Of a stretch of DNA of 64,000 bases, positions 1-9,575 are shown in pieces. The stretch comes from Marinospirillum perlucidum (GTDB lineage Bacteria; Pseudomonadota; Gammaproteobacteria; Pseudomonadales; Halomonadaceae), in NCBI RefSeq assembly GCF_003336805.1, contig NZ_QFWJ01000008.1, forward strand, positions 62,001-126,000. The letters run 5' to 3'. A program made the translations under genes and the position numbers. Under the pieces are notes generated by a model. That model did not search any database. It had not been told where the DNA came from and saw nothing but the letters and a program-made list of their open reading frames with translations. Numbering within the stretch: position 1 is the first letter of the stretch; each line of letters begins with the position of its first letter.

Positions 1-2051
1 TAGACGACTCTCATGCCGGGCTTAGCGCCTTCATGAGGTTCCAGCAGGTAGATGCCGTCATCATCACCGGCAGCCAGTACCATGCCTTCGGAAACACCAA
101 ATTTCATTTTGCGCGGGGCCAGGTTGGCGACCAGCACGGTGAGCTTGCCTTCCAGGTCTTCGGGCTGATAGGCCTTTTTGATACCGGAGAAGACAGTACG
201 GGTTTCACCGCCCAGATCCAGAGTCAGCTTCAGCAGCTTATTGGCTTTTTCCACGTGCTCGCAGCGGGTGATACGGGCGATGCGCAGATCCACCTTGATA
301 AAGTCATCAAAGCTGATTTCCTCAGCCAGGGGATCGGCTTGCAGAGGACCCTGTTCACCACCCGGATTGCTGCTGACACTGGCTTCCTTGAGAGCCATTT
401 CCTTTTTGGCATCTTCACGGCTGGCTTCCAGCAGGGCTTCAATCGTATCCTTGTCGACCCTGCTGATCATGGGTTTGAATTTGGCAATCTCATGGCCCAC
501 CAGTGGCTGCTGAATGCCAGCCCAGTCCAGCGCATCAATTTTCAGGAAGGCCAGGGTTTTTTCAGCCATCTCAGGAAGCACAGGAGCCAGATAGGTCATC
601 AGAACCCGGAAGAGGTTGATACCGGTGGAGCAGATGGCCTGGACCTCGTCACCCTTGCCTTCTTCCTTGGCCAGCACCCAGGGCTGCTGGTCGTTGATCC
701 AGGTGTTGGCTTCATCGGCCAGATCCATGATCTGGCGAACGGCTCGGCCATATTCACGGCGTTCGTAGTCGGCAGCGATGGCTTCTTCGGCCGCAACAAA
801 GCGCTGATAGAGTTCAGGTTCCTTCATTTCACTCAGGGTGCCACCAGCTTTCTTGACGAAGCCGGCACAGCGGCTGGCGATATTGACCAGCTTGCCCACC
901 AGGTCGGAATTAACACGGAAAACAAAGTCTTCCAGATTCAAATCCAGGTCGTCCACGCGGCCGGTCAGCTTGGCGGCAAAGTAGTAACGCAGGTATTCGG
1001 GATTCAGATGATCCAGGTAGGTGCGGGCTTTGATAAAGGTGCCACGGGACTTGGACATCTTGGCCCCGTTAACGGTGACAAAACCGTGGCAGTAAACACT
1101 GTTGGGGGTGCGGAAGTCTGCTCCGGATAGCATCGCAGGCCAGAAGAGCGCGTGGAAGTTGACGATGTCCTTGCCGATAAAGTGATAGACCTCGTTCTGT
1201 GAATCCGCCTTCCAGTAGTCATCAAAATCCAGGTCATCGCGCTGCTCGCAGAGGTTCTTGAAGCTGGCCAGATAGCCAATGGGAGCATCCAGCCAGACAT
1301 AAAAGTACTTGCCGGGCGCATCGGGAATCTCGAAACCGAAATAGGGCGCATCGCGGGAGATATCCCATTCCTGCAGACCGGCATCCAGCCATTCCTTGAG
1401 CTTGTTGGCAATCTGTTCCTGGAGGCGACCGGTTTGTGTCCAGTCCTGCAGGAAGTCGGTGAAATCCTGCAGCTTGAAGAAGTAGTGCTCGGAGGACTTC
1501 ATCACCGGTGTAGCCCCGGAAATCGCCGAGCGGGGATCGATGAGTTCAGCCGGGGTGTAGGTGGCACCGCATTTCTCGCAGTTGTCACCATACTGGTCTT
1601 CGGCCTTGCACTTGGGGCAGGTGCCCTTGATAAAGCGGTCAGCCAGGAAAAGGCCCTTTTCCGGGTCGTACATCTGCTCGATTTCACGAGTAGCAATATG
1701 GCCCTTGTCTCTTAGCCGGGTGTAGATCAGCTCCGAGAAATAGCGGTTTTCATCCGAATGGGTGGAATAGTAGTTATCAAAGCGGATATGAAAGTCCTGG
1801 AAATCCTGGTGATGTTCCTGGCGAACCCGGTCGATCAGTTGCTGGGAGGTAATACCTTCCTGCTCGGCACGCAGCATGATGGCCGTACCATGGGCATCAT
1901 CCGCACAGACATAAGTGCAGGTATTACCGCGGCTTTTTTGAAAGCGGGTCCAGATATCGGTTTGGATGTATTCCAGCAGATGACCCAGATGGATGGGGCC
2001 ATTGGCATAGGGAAGGGCGCTGGTAACCAGAATCTTGCGTTGTGTGGGCAT
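1..2051 (-). CDS. metG: Methionyl-tRNA synthetase (edge-truncated at stop)
   Basis: Charges tRNA-Met with methionine in the cytosol. Reading down from the ATG at 2051, the N-terminus carries the class I signature HLGH. A zinc knuckle with two CxxC pairs (CPKC and CEKC) follows near 1570-1630, and the KMSKS loop reads KMSKSRG near 1050. The C-terminal part is an EMAP/Trbp111-type tRNA-binding domain that ends PGMRVV. I count 683 sense codons, and the last two bases of the window read TA on this strand, so only the final base of a stop codon is missing. This length fits the long, dimeric gammaproteobacterial form. The next gene upstream on this strand ends at 2169. Confidence 0.97.
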   Translation of the reverse strand, partial: MPTQRKILVTSALPYANGPIHLGHLLEYIQTDIWTRFQKSRGNTCTYVCADDAHGTAIMLRAEQEGITSQQLIDRVRQEHHQDFQDFHIRFDNYYSTHSDENRYFSELIYTRLRDKGHIATREIEQMYDPEKGLFLADRFIKGTCPKCKAEDQYGDNCEKCGATYTPAELIDPRSAISGATPVMKSSEHYFFKLQDFTDFLQDWTQTGRLQEQIANKLKEWLDAGLQEWDISRDAPYFGFEIPDAPGKYFYVWLDAPIGYLASFKNLCEQRDDLDFDDYWKADSQNEVYHFIGKDIVNFHALFWPAMLSGADFRTPNSVYCHGFVTVNGAKMSKSRGTFIKARTYLDHLNPEYLRYYFAAKLTGRVDDLDLNLEDFVFRVNSDLVGKLVNIASRCAGFVKKAGGTLSEMKEPELYQRFVAAEEAIAADYERREYGRAVRQIMDLADEANTWINDQQPWVLAKEEGKGDEVQAICSTGINLFRVLMTYLAPVLPEMAEKTLAFLKIDALDWAGIQQPLVGHEIAKFKPMISRVDKDTIEALLEASREDAKKEMALKEASVSSNPGGEQGPLQADPLAEEISFDDFIKVDLRIARITRCEHVEKANKLLKLTLDLGGETRTVFSGIKKAYQPEDLEGKLTVLVANLAPRKMKFGVSEGMVLAAGDDDGIYLLEPHEGAKPGMRVV

Positions 2052-2117
2052 GGAATGTCTTAATCGCTAGTGAAAGTGGAGAATAAAAAAATTTCCTCCT
2101 ATCTTAGCGATTTTATT

Positions 2118-2152
2118 GCCTTTCTGCACCTGTCATCCAGGTACAGAAAGGC
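2118..2152 (-). terminator. Inverted repeat after the DUF1513 gene
   Basis: A 9-bp outer stem (GCCTTTCTG with CAGAAAGGC) and a 5-bp inner stem (ACCTG with CAGGT) are separated by one mismatch. The repeat lies between the DUF1513 stop and metG. Neither strand has a clear T-run after the stem, so it is a weak terminator candidate or a processing or stability hairpin. Confidence 0.4.
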
Positions 2153-2168
2153 TTGCCAAACCCAAGGG

Positions 2169-3278
2169 TTAGATGAGCGTCATGTGATTGTCCCAGTTGA
2201 CCTGGGGCGGGTTGGCGGCATAGACCGGCTGGCGTTCCTCCGATAGTGCCTGGATGGTGAAAATCTGGCCCAGACCACTGCTGACCAGGAATTCACCGGC
2301 TCTTGTCGTGGGGGCGAGGCCACAACCATCTGCCACATAGGCGGCATTAAGAAAGCGCCGTTCCTGCATGTCCCAGAGGGTGGTGAGATTGCCGCGTGGT
2401 GCTGAAACGGCTGCAAAGCGGCCACTGGCATCAAAACAGGCACTGCCACAGTATTGCTTGAGTTGGCTGCGGATGCGTTCGGGCAGTTGCAGCTCAGCCA
2501 GTTCTTCTCCGCGTCGGTGGGCGGCAATCAAGGGAACCTGATCAATGGGGTGGCCCTGGTATTGCAGTGCGATCACCACCTGACCATCAGGGGCTACATC
2601 CAGATGGCGGATACTGCATTGGTGAAAGTCTTGATGCAGGCTGCGTTTTTCCAGGAGTTCGCCGCTTTCGCTATCCAAGTAAACCAGTGATGGCTGCATG
2701 GAATCCAGATTCAGCTTTTCCCGACCATCCGTCTGGATGCCGCCATTGGCGACCACCAGGGTTTGGCCATCCGGCATCCAGTGGAATTCATGCGGCCCGA
2801 TTCCCCGGGTGGACATTTCCCGAACCACCTGATAATCCGCCAGAATGTCTCTGACCACCAGGCGACCTTCGAGATCCGAGGGGTGGCGCTCGCTGGTGTA
2901 GAGATAGCGACCATCCGGACTGACCTGGGCGTGGCCGTAGAGGCGATACCCGGGTTGAGTGGTGATCAGGGCCTGGGTCTGCAGCGTATCGCTGTTGAAT
3001 ACATCGATGAAATCACCGGGTCGGCGGGCCAGGCTGTACACCCAGGGTTGATGCGGATGGGTGACCACCTGATGAGCCCGTTCGGGCAGGCGGTGGCTGG
3101 CCAGCTGTTCTCCCAGAGTATTGCTGATTTTCAGGTAGTAGTGGCCATCGCTGCCCCGGGCACTGCTGGCAAAGCGCAAGCCTTCAGCGGCAGTGGGAGT
3201 TGCCAGCAGGGGGGCAGCCGTAGCCAGAGCCGGTGTAGCAGCCAGCCAGCTCAGTAGTTGGCGACGATTAATCTCCAT
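2169..3278 (-). CDS. DUF1513-type beta-propeller-like Tat-exported protein
   Basis: Last gene of the imelysin cluster. The N-terminus NRRQLLSWLAA followed by an Ala-rich stretch looks like a twin-arginine export signal, which suggests folding in the cytoplasm and export to the periplasm. The body has repeated motifs such as HPHQPWVYS, SPDGRYLYTSE and DVAPDGQVV, typical of beta-propeller blades. From memory this matches the DUF1513 family that accompanies imelysin genes in pseudomonads. Its enzymatic role is not known. ATG at 3278 is preferred over the in-frame GTG at 3281. It overlaps the preceding gene by 11 bases, which suggests translational coupling. Confidence 0.8.
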   Translation of the reverse strand: MEINRRQLLSWLAATPALATAAPLLATPTAAEGLRFASSARGSDGHYYLKISNTLGEQLASHRLPERAHQVVTHPHQPWVYSLARRPGDFIDVFNSDTLQTQALITTQPGYRLYGHAQVSPDGRYLYTSERHPSDLEGRLVVRDILADYQVVREMSTRGIGPHEFHWMPDGQTLVVANGGIQTDGREKLNLDSMQPSLVYLDSESGELLEKRSLHQDFHQCSIRHLDVAPDGQVVIALQYQGHPIDQVPLIAAHRRGEELAELQLPERIRSQLKQYCGSACFDASGRFAAVSAPRGNLTTLWDMQERRFLNAAYVADGCGLAPTTRAGEFLVSSGLGQIFTIQALSEERQPVYAANPPQVNWDNHMTLI

Positions 3279-4341
3279 CACGGCTATTGAACCCCAAGTG
3301 AATATTGAGTACTCCCATGGCCAGTTCCAGCTGTTCGTAGAGGTCGGAAATGGCTGTTTCCAGTTCCCTCAGCTGGCGATCCAGTTGTGGGTCGATTTCA
3401 GCTGCTTCAGGTTCGGACAGGCTGGCGACTTGTGCCTGGATGCGATCGAATTCCTGATCGACAGATTCGGCAAAACCACCTTCACCCTCGGCCGTCAGCA
3501 GGCTTTTGACGCTGATGGGCTCCAGGCCGGAATAGAGCTCCTGCAGGCTGGCCAGATTAGTCTGGATATTGCTTAGTGTCTGACCACTGCGCCAGGATTC
3601 ACTGCGTTGCCAGCGCGCTTCTTCAGGGCTGTCACCCAGGACATACTCCAGCTTGTAGTCTTCGATAATCAGCAGGGGCTCGGCCAGGGATTTCATCAGG
3701 GGCACGGCAGCCGCCGCATGGCTGGCAAAATACTGGCTACTCTCAGGGTTAAGTAGACGTTGTTTTTCCTGGTTTTGCCATTCCTGTTCCAGCTCGCGGG
3801 CAGTTCCGAGAAGATGCTGGCTCAGGCCCTGGGCAAAGCGGCAGTGATTCTGTCCGGGTTGAAAGCGGTTGTCAGCCTCGTTACCGAAAACCACTCTTTC
3901 CAAGGCCGGAAAGCCTTGCAGGCTGACGCTGGCTTCACGGAAGTAGTCGGCATCATAGTTTTGGTCGCTCTGATTGAGGGCTTGGCGGATCTGGCGTGCG
4001 CCCGTACCACGCTTATCCGGCCAGTATTGAATGGCGTAGTTGCGCATGAAAAGAGTGATGGGGCCGAATTGAACATGCTGGATAGCCTGCCAGGCATCCA
4101 TGGCTTCACGATAGGTGCTTTTGACCTGAGCCAGTTGATTGCCCTGGTCGCAGTGGTTCGTGATCTGCTGGTGCAGACTATCCAGCTTGTTCACCAGGCG
4201 GTTGTAACCGGGCAGAATTTGTTGCTCAACGGCAGCCCGGTTGTAGGTCTGCCAGTCCTCGGCACTGGGTTCGGCCAGGACAGGTGTGGCAAGCACTGCC
4301 AGGGGTAGCAGCAGGCCCGCCAGGGAGGTTTTGTTTAGCAT
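3268..4341 (-). CDS. Imelysin-like periplasmic protein
   Basis: 357 residues with a cleavable signal peptide ending near ATPVLA. The mature part is largely helical and resembles the imelysin/M75 family, which is implicated in iron uptake. The family GxHxxE motif reads GFPALE here, so the histidine is replaced by proline. This is typical of a second imelysin-like paralogue that may bind a partner rather than metal. The start ATG directly abuts the stop TAA of the di-heme gene (TAAATG), so the two are almost certainly co-translated. A partner role alongside the imelysin at 5780 is inferred from the cluster. Confidence 0.82.
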   Translation of the reverse strand: MLNKTSLAGLLLPLAVLATPVLAEPSAEDWQTYNRAAVEQQILPGYNRLVNKLDSLHQQITNHCDQGNQLAQVKSTYREAMDAWQAIQHVQFGPITLFMRNYAIQYWPDKRGTGARQIRQALNQSDQNYDADYFREASVSLQGFPALERVVFGNEADNRFQPGQNHCRFAQGLSQHLLGTARELEQEWQNQEKQRLLNPESSQYFASHAAAAVPLMKSLAEPLLIIEDYKLEYVLGDSPEEARWQRSESWRSGQTLSNIQTNLASLQELYSGLEPISVKSLLTAEGEGGFAESVDQEFDRIQAQVASLSEPEAAEIDPQLDRQLRELETAISDLYEQLELAMGVLNIHLGFNSRDGD

Positions 4342-5775
4342 TTACAGGGACTCCACAAATTCAATCAGGGATAAGCGTTGCTCACGAGTCAATTGCATAA
4401 AACGGTTTTTGACCGTCTCGGCTTCTCCCCCGTGCCAGAGAATGGCTTCCATGATATTACGCGCACGACCATCATGCAGTAACTGACTGTGGCCATTGAT
4501 GGCCTGGGTCAAGCCAACACCCCAGAGCGGCGGTGTGCGCCACTCACTACCACCTGCCTGGAATTCGGGATGCTCATCTGCCAGGCCGTCTCCCATATCA
4601 TGCAGGAGAAGGTCCGTATAAGGCCAGATGGTCTGCTCGGCCAGAAAAGCGGGTGCATCTGCAGAAGTGGTGTAGGAAGGGCGGTGGCACTGGGCACAAC
4701 CGACTTGATGAAAGAGGTTTTCACCTGCCTTGACGGCCGGATGATCAGCATTTCTGCGTGCAGGAACGGCCAGTGCCCGGGTGTAGAATTCCAATACCCT
4801 CATGACATCGCGGGAGGCTTCGACGCCATCCAGGTGCTCGCTGTTGCCGTTTGGCAGTTGCCGGCAGACAGCTTGTTCAGCGGTACAGCCGCCATGACCC
4901 TGAGGGTAAACTAGGCTGGAGATGCCGATATCCTCGATAAAGGCGGCGGCATTCTGCTGATTAATCGTGGGGTGTCCGGCCTTCCAGCCAAAACGACCCA
5001 AGCGGCTGGTCTGCTCGCTGATATCCCAGACGCGGTTAACCCGGCCACTGATCTCGGCATCTGCTTGTACCTGCTGCTCTTCATTGGCCAGCAGTTCCCG
5101 ATCGGGAATGGCTTCCAAGAGGCCCAGGCCGATCATGGGCGGTGCCACTCGTCCGGAAAAACGGGTTTCAGGATGCAGGGGACCGTAATTCAGACCTTCA
5201 ACACGATAATGGGGGCTACGCAGAGTGACCGTTTCACCATCGGGGAAGGTGACCTCTCTTTCTTCATAGCGAACTCCGATTCGGCCTTCAGCGGGCAGCC
5301 CTTGCAGAGCTTGGTCCTGTAACTGACCACCATAGGTGGGCTCGGGGATAAAAGCGATCTGTCCACTATTGAGAAGCTGTTCTTCCTCCCGGTTTCTGGG
5401 TGGAATGCTCAGACGCAGCAGAAAGGAGCGGTTAATGGCTGCGGTTGCGCCTTCTTCAGGGGGGTGGCCCCGACCATTATTCAGGTGGCAGCGGGCGCAG
5501 GAGCGGGCGTTATAGAGAGGACCCAGACCATCACTAGCCTTGGTGGAGGCGGGTGAAGACACCCAAAGTTTATCGAAGATGCTGTCGCCCAGGTTAAAGG
5601 GCATGCGTTCATCCAGTGACAAGCCCGGAGCCGGTTCGGAAAAAGAAATCCTGCCTGCTTCCAGGGTGGTGTCGCCACCGGGTTTCAGGGGGTTGGCTGT
5701 AACGGGAAGGCTGGCAGCCAGGGCGGCTGCCAGTCCCCATCTCAGCAAATGGCGGAGATGATGAATGGAAAACAT
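4342..5775 (-). CDS. Di-heme oxidoreductase, DUF1111/COG3488 type
   Basis: Periplasmic c-type cytochrome of about 477 residues, often annotated as a putative thiol oxidoreductase. Two CxxCH haem motifs are visible, CARCH in the N-terminal third and CAQCH in the C-terminal third. A signal peptide precedes ANPLKPGG. I chose the ATG at 5775, which lies just after the imelysin stop (5780-5782), over the upstream in-frame start at 5829. The upstream start would overlap the imelysin gene and put a second hydrophobic stretch before the signal peptide. The di-heme protein may supply or accept electrons during iron handling; this is inference from the conserved neighbourhood. Confidence 0.88.
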   Translation of the reverse strand: MFSIHHLRHLLRWGLAAALAASLPVTANPLKPGGDTTLEAGRISFSEPAPGLSLDERMPFNLGDSIFDKLWVSSPASTKASDGLGPLYNARSCARCHLNNGRGHPPEEGATAAINRSFLLRLSIPPRNREEEQLLNSGQIAFIPEPTYGGQLQDQALQGLPAEGRIGVRYEEREVTFPDGETVTLRSPHYRVEGLNYGPLHPETRFSGRVAPPMIGLGLLEAIPDRELLANEEQQVQADAEISGRVNRVWDISEQTSRLGRFGWKAGHPTINQQNAAAFIEDIGISSLVYPQGHGGCTAEQAVCRQLPNGNSEHLDGVEASRDVMRVLEFYTRALAVPARRNADHPAVKAGENLFHQVGCAQCHRPSYTTSADAPAFLAEQTIWPYTDLLLHDMGDGLADEHPEFQAGGSEWRTPPLWGVGLTQAINGHSQLLHDGRARNIMEAILWHGGEAETVKNRFMQLTREQRLSLIEFVESL

Positions 5776-5779
5776 GGTT

Positions 5780-7072
5780 TTACATAACAGCGCTGGGGTT
5801 ATCCAGACTGTCAGAACCTTCCAGTTCAATGTTGTTCAGCTCCAGGGTGCTGATAACTGCTTCGATGGAACCTGTCTGGGTTTTCAGGGTGTCCACGAAG
5901 TTTTGTACCACGGCATTGCCACGATCATTGCCAGCAGCAATCAGGACATCAAAGGGGTTACCTTTTTCCGCTTCGGAAACCAGGGTCTGGCCTGCACCCA
6001 CGCTGGCATCCAGTTCAGCGCGCAGCTGTTCATCCAGCTCGGCATCCTTGGCGGCAACCAGATCGGAAAGGCTGGGGCCTTGAACCAGGCTGCCGTCGAC
6101 CCGGGTGTATTCGCCCAGGTAGACGTTGCGGATACCCAGGGCATCATAGTAGTGGGAATTGTGGGTGTTGTCGGAGAAGCAATCATGCTCTTCTTCAGGA
6201 TCATGCAGCATCAGGCCCAGTTGAGTGCGCTCACCGCCCAGCTCACCATAGGAGAGGCTACCCATGCCAGTCAGGATGGTCGCCAGACCGCCTTCCAGGC
6301 CCTTGTCAGCCAGTTGTTGACGGGCTGCACCACCCTCGGCCCAGTTGCCTGCCATTTCTTCCAGATCCGTGATCAACAGGTCGGTGGCAGCTACCAGGTA
6401 GTCGCGACGGCGATCGCAGTTACCGCCGGTGCAGTTTTCCAGGCTGAAATCGGTGGCAGGGCGCTCACCATTACCTGGGTTGGTGCCGTAAAGATCCTGG
6501 CCCCAGAGGAGAAATTCAATCGCATGGTAACCGGTGGCAACATTGGCTTCCACGGCACCGATTTCGTGCAGGGTTTCACCCAGCAGTTCAGGCGTGATGC
6601 TGGAGGCATCAAGCGTGCGGTTGCCTACGGTCAGGGTTTCATTGGCAATGACATTGGCCGAATAATAGGGGTTTTCGGCAAAGGTCTCACCATAGCTACT
6701 GGTGTCGACATAATCGATCAGGCCTTCATCCAGGGGCCAGGCGTTTACCTTGCCTTCCCAATCATCAACGATGGCATTACCAAAGCGGTAAACCTCGGTT
6801 TGCTGGTAGGGTACACGGGCTTCCAGCCAGGCCAGACGTGCGGCCTTGAGGTTTTCTTCAGTGGGTTGGTCAAGCAGATCCTGAATTTCTCCGCGCAGTG
6901 CCTTGGCTGTGATTACAGAATCCGTGTAACCAGCTTCAGCGATATCGGCATAGGTATCTAAAACCGAAGCGGGCGTTGCCTGGGTCTCTTCATTGCTGGT
7001 GGCTTGGCAGCCGGTCAGTGCAACCAGGCCGGTAGCTGCGGCCAGGATGGCTAGAGAAGGTAGTGCTTTCAT
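5780..7072 (-). CDS. Imelysin-family lipoprotein (IcmP/EfeO-like)
   Basis: 430 residues. The N-terminus ends in the lipobox ALTGC (Cys22), so it should be a lipoprotein. The imelysin signature GYHAIE (G181, H183, E186) is intact, followed by FLLWGQD. Imelysins are linked to iron acquisition, and a Pseudomonas homologue was described as an insulin-cleaving metalloproteinase; actual proteolysis is doubtful for the family. It is first in a minus-strand operon with the di-heme protein, a second imelysin-like protein and a DUF1513 protein, the order I recall for PA4370-PA4373. A divergent promoter region (7073-7187) is shared with the peroxidase gene. Confidence 0.9.
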   Translation of the reverse strand: MKALPSLAILAAATGLVALTGCQATSNEETQATPASVLDTYADIAEAGYTDSVITAKALRGEIQDLLDQPTEENLKAARLAWLEARVPYQQTEVYRFGNAIVDDWEGKVNAWPLDEGLIDYVDTSSYGETFAENPYYSANVIANETLTVGNRTLDASSITPELLGETLHEIGAVEANVATGYHAIEFLLWGQDLYGTNPGNGERPATDFSLENCTGGNCDRRRDYLVAATDLLITDLEEMAGNWAEGGAARQQLADKGLEGGLATILTGMGSLSYGELGGERTQLGLMLHDPEEEHDCFSDNTHNSHYYDALGIRNVYLGEYTRVDGSLVQGPSLSDLVAAKDAELDEQLRAELDASVGAGQTLVSEAEKGNPFDVLIAAGNDRGNAVVQNFVDTLKTQTGSIEAVISTLELNNIELEGSDSLDNPSAVM

Positions 7073-7084
7073 GCGGTGACTCCT

Positions 7085-7099
7085 TGCTAATGAATAACG
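7085..7099. promoter_or_regulatory. Possible Fur box in divergent promoter
   Basis: TGCTAATGAATAACG matches the 7-1-7 Fur consensus at 10 of 14 informative positions by eye. It lies 13-27 bases upstream of the imelysin ATG, between it and the peroxidase gene. The match is weak on its own; the iron-related cluster makes it plausible. Confidence 0.3.
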
Positions 7100-7187
7100 T
7101 TTCTAGACAATAACACTTCTCATTTGTGATTGAAAGGCAGATGCAGTAAAATCTTTTTGACCGCACACTTATCGGGGATATAAGGGG

Positions 7188-8360
7188 ATGAAAATGGCAG
7201 TAACAACTTGTAAGGCAAGGCTTTTTGGACGAGGCCTGCTCCTTGCTCTGGTCTTGGCGGGTACTCAGGTCAGCGCCTCCGACCCGGATCAAGAGGCCAA
7301 GGCGCGTTTGGGGCAGCAGCTGTTTTTTGATCCGATTCTGTCCCAGGATCGCACCCAGTCCTGTGCCACCTGCCATGTTCCCGATCAGGGCTTTATGGAT
7401 GCACGTGATAATGGCGTTGCCGGTTCTGCATCCCTGGGTGATGATGGTCATTCGTTGGGTAACCGCAATACCCCCTCAGCAGGCTATGCCGCTTTAACCC
7501 CCGAATTCCATCTCAAGGCTAATGGTGAATATGCTGGCGGCCTTTTCTGGGATGGTCGGGCCAACAGTCTGGCTGAACAGGCCATGGGGCCGCCTCTGAA
7601 TCCTGTGGAAATGGCCCTGCCGGATGCTGCAACTGCCGCTGAGCGTTTGCTGGAGAAAGAACACTACCGCCAGCAGTTTGCTCAACTCTACGGTGAAGCC
7701 GTGAGCGAAGACCCCCAGGCGCTCTATGAAGCCATGGCTGATGCTATTGCTGCCTTTGAAGAAACCGATTTCTTTGCCCCCTTTGATTCGCGTTATGACC
7801 GCTATCTAAGAGGAGAGGTGGAGTTTACCCAGCAGGAGGAATTGGGTCGTACCCTGTTTTTCTCCCAGCAATTCACCAATTGCAACTCCTGCCATCAATT
7901 ACATACTTCGCCTCGGGCTGAGCGGGAAACCTTCAGTAACTATGAATTCCACAATATCGGCGTGCCGGCCAATCAGCAGCTGAATGCAGCTCGAAATTCG
8001 GATGCTGTAGATACCGGGCTTTTCCAACATCCACAGATTGATGATCCCGAGCACAAGGGTAAGTTTAAAACGCCTTCCCTGCGTAATGTCGCGGTCACCG
8101 GCCCCTATATGCACAATGGTGTTTTCCAGGATTTGCGTACCGTGGTGCTTTTTTATAATCAGTACAACAGCCGTTCACCTGCACGTCAGATCAACCCCGA
8201 AACGGGAGAAAACTGGGCTGCTCCGGAAGTGCCGCAAAACCTGTCCCTGGATTTGCTGGAATCCGGTCCGGCACTGGATGACCGTCGCATTGATGCCCTG
8301 GTCGCCTTTTTGAAAACCTTGACCGACCAGCGTTACGAGCAGCTATTGCCGGAATCCTGA
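7188..8360 (+). CDS. Di-heme cytochrome c peroxidase (CcpA/MauG family)
   Basis: Periplasmic peroxidase that reduces hydrogen peroxide with electrons from small cytochromes. The sequence has a signal peptide ending near QVSAS and two haem-attachment motifs, CATCH (followed by VPDQGF) and CNSCH. C-terminal signatures include FKTPSLRNVAVTGPYMHNG, typical of this family. Length (390 residues) is normal for exported family members. A second in-frame ATG at 7194 is better spaced from the AAGGGG at 7182-7187, so the true start may be two codons downstream. It is divergent from the imelysin operon and is followed after 66 bases by msrAB, from which a perfect hairpin separates it. Confidence 0.9.
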   Translation: MKMAVTTCKARLFGRGLLLALVLAGTQVSASDPDQEAKARLGQQLFFDPILSQDRTQSCATCHVPDQGFMDARDNGVAGSASLGDDGHSLGNRNTPSAGYAALTPEFHLKANGEYAGGLFWDGRANSLAEQAMGPPLNPVEMALPDAATAAERLLEKEHYRQQFAQLYGEAVSEDPQALYEAMADAIAAFEETDFFAPFDSRYDRYLRGEVEFTQQEELGRTLFFSQQFTNCNSCHQLHTSPRAERETFSNYEFHNIGVPANQQLNAARNSDAVDTGLFQHPQIDDPEHKGKFKTPSLRNVAVTGPYMHNGVFQDLRTVVLFYNQYNSRSPARQINPETGENWAAPEVPQNLSLDLLESGPALDDRRIDALVAFLKTLTDQRYEQLLPES

Positions 8361-8390
8361 TCCTGGGTCGGGAACTCTTGACCTGGCCTG

Positions 8391-8420
8391 ACCTCCAAAG
8401 GTGTATCCACCTTTGGAGGT
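8391..8420 (+). promoter_or_regulatory. Perfect 13-bp hairpin enclosing the msrAB ribosome binding site
   Basis: ACCTCCAAAGGTG (8391-8403) pairs perfectly with CACCTTTGGAGGT (8408-8420) around a TATC loop. The 3' arm contains the GGAGG that should serve as Shine-Dalgarno site for the ATG at 8427. Only TTT follows the stem, so it is a poor intrinsic terminator and a good candidate for translational control. Confidence 0.75.
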
Positions 8421-8426
8421 TTAATC

Positions 8427-9575
8427 ATGAAGCGTTCTTTTGCTGTTCTGGCGAGCACTGGATTGCTGGCGCTTTTGGCCTGGCAGGCCCAATCACAGGA
8501 AACTCAGGATGCCGCTTCGACTTCCCTGGATGAAGCGGCAGTAGCCACCTTTGCCGGTGGCTGTTTCTGGTGTGTTGAAGAGGGGTTTGAAAAAATCCCC
8601 GGTGTCCTGGAAGCCGTTTCCGGCTATACCGGGGGTGATGAAGCCCAGCCTACCTATGAAGAGGTTTCTTCGGGACAGACGGGACACACCGAGGCTGTTC
8701 AGGTGTATTACGACCCTCAAGTAATTACCTACGAAGGTTTGGTCGAGGGCTTCTGGCGATTTATGGACCCCACGGATAACCAGGGCCAGTTTGTTGATCG
8801 CGGTCGTCAGTATCGTCCCGGCATTTTTTATCATTCCTCCCAGCAGCAAAGAGTGGCCGAGGCTTCCTTGCAAGCCCTGAAAAACAGTGATCGTTATGAC
8901 GAACCTCTGGTGATCGAAATTGAAGCCTTTGAGCGCTTTTATCGGGCGGAAGACTATCACCAGGATTACTACCGTAAAAACCCCCTGCGCTACAAGTTCT
9001 ATACCCATAATTCCGGACGTTACCAGTTTATCGAGGAAGTTTGGGGAGACGATCAGCAGTTGGATTTTTCCCGTTTTCATCCGGAGGCTGACTCTGCAGC
9101 GGTTCAGGGGCCACCCGGACCCAACTATCAAAAACCCTCCGATCAAGTTCTGCGTCAGCGCCTGAGTGATGAAGAATTTGAAGTGACTCAGGAGGAGGGC
9201 ACGGAACGGCCTTTTGAAAATGCCTACTGGGATGAAAAGCGTCCGGGGCTTTATGTGGATATCGTCTCGGGTGAGCCCTTGTTTTCCTCCCGCGATAAAT
9301 ATCGCTCAGGTACTGGCTGGCCCAGTTTTACCCGCCCCATCAGCCCCTCGGTTGTGGTAGAAAGGGAAGATCGCTCCTGGTTGAGTGTGCGTACTGAAAT
9401 CCGCAGCCGTCTGGCTGATTCTCACCTGGGGCATGTTTTTGAAGATGGTCCCCAGCCAACGGGCCTGCGCTATTGCATGAATTCTGCGGCGATGGAATTT
9501 ATTCCCCTGCAGGCCATGCGTGAACGCGGCTATGCCGATTTTATTCCAGCCGTGACCGGCGAGTCTGATAACTGA
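8427..9575 (+). CDS. msrAB: Exported MsrA-MsrB fusion, methionine sulfoxide reductase
   Basis: Reduces both S- and R-methionine sulfoxide in oxidised proteins. An N-terminal signal peptide of about 23 residues (ending AQSQE) places it in the periplasm or envelope. The MsrA domain starts at GGCFWC, whose first Cys (Cys46) is catalytic. The C-terminal MsrB domain carries [20 protein letters not shown] and the catalytic Cys in RYCMNS (Cys350). The MsrB part lacks the zinc CxxC pairs and so belongs to the zinc-free form. Position after a peroxidase suggests a joint envelope oxidant response. The GGAGG is buried in the hairpin at 8391-8420. Confidence 0.93.
   Translation: MKRSFAVLASTGLLALLAWQAQSQETQDAASTSLDEAAVATFAGGCFWCVEEGFEKIPGVLEAVSGYTGGDEAQPTYEEVSSGQTGHTEAVQVYYDPQVITYEGLVEGFWRFMDPTDNQGQFVDRGRQYRPGIFYHSSQQQRVAEASLQALKNSDRYDEPLVIEIEAFERFYRAEDYHQDYYRKNPLRYKFYTHNSGRYQFIEEVWGDDQQLDFSRFHPEADSAAVQGPPGPNYQKPSDQVLRQRLSDEEFEVTQEEGTERPFENAYWDEKRPGLYVDIVSGEPLFSSRDKYRSGTGWPSFTRPISPSVVVEREDRSWLSVRTEIRSRLADSHLGHVFEDGPQPTGLRYCMNSAAMEFIPLQAMRERGYADFIPAVTGESDN

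Noticed and set aside
33-1130. 365-codon open frame antisense to metG
   Set aside because: metG is certain from class I, zinc and tRNA-binding motifs; the antisense frame is a GC-skew shadow.
5765-6961. 398-codon open frame on the plus strand, antisense to the imelysin gene
   Set aside because: It mirrors the codon pattern of the real minus-strand gene, which has a lipobox and the GxHxxE motif. The antisense translation has no recognised motif or ribosome binding site.
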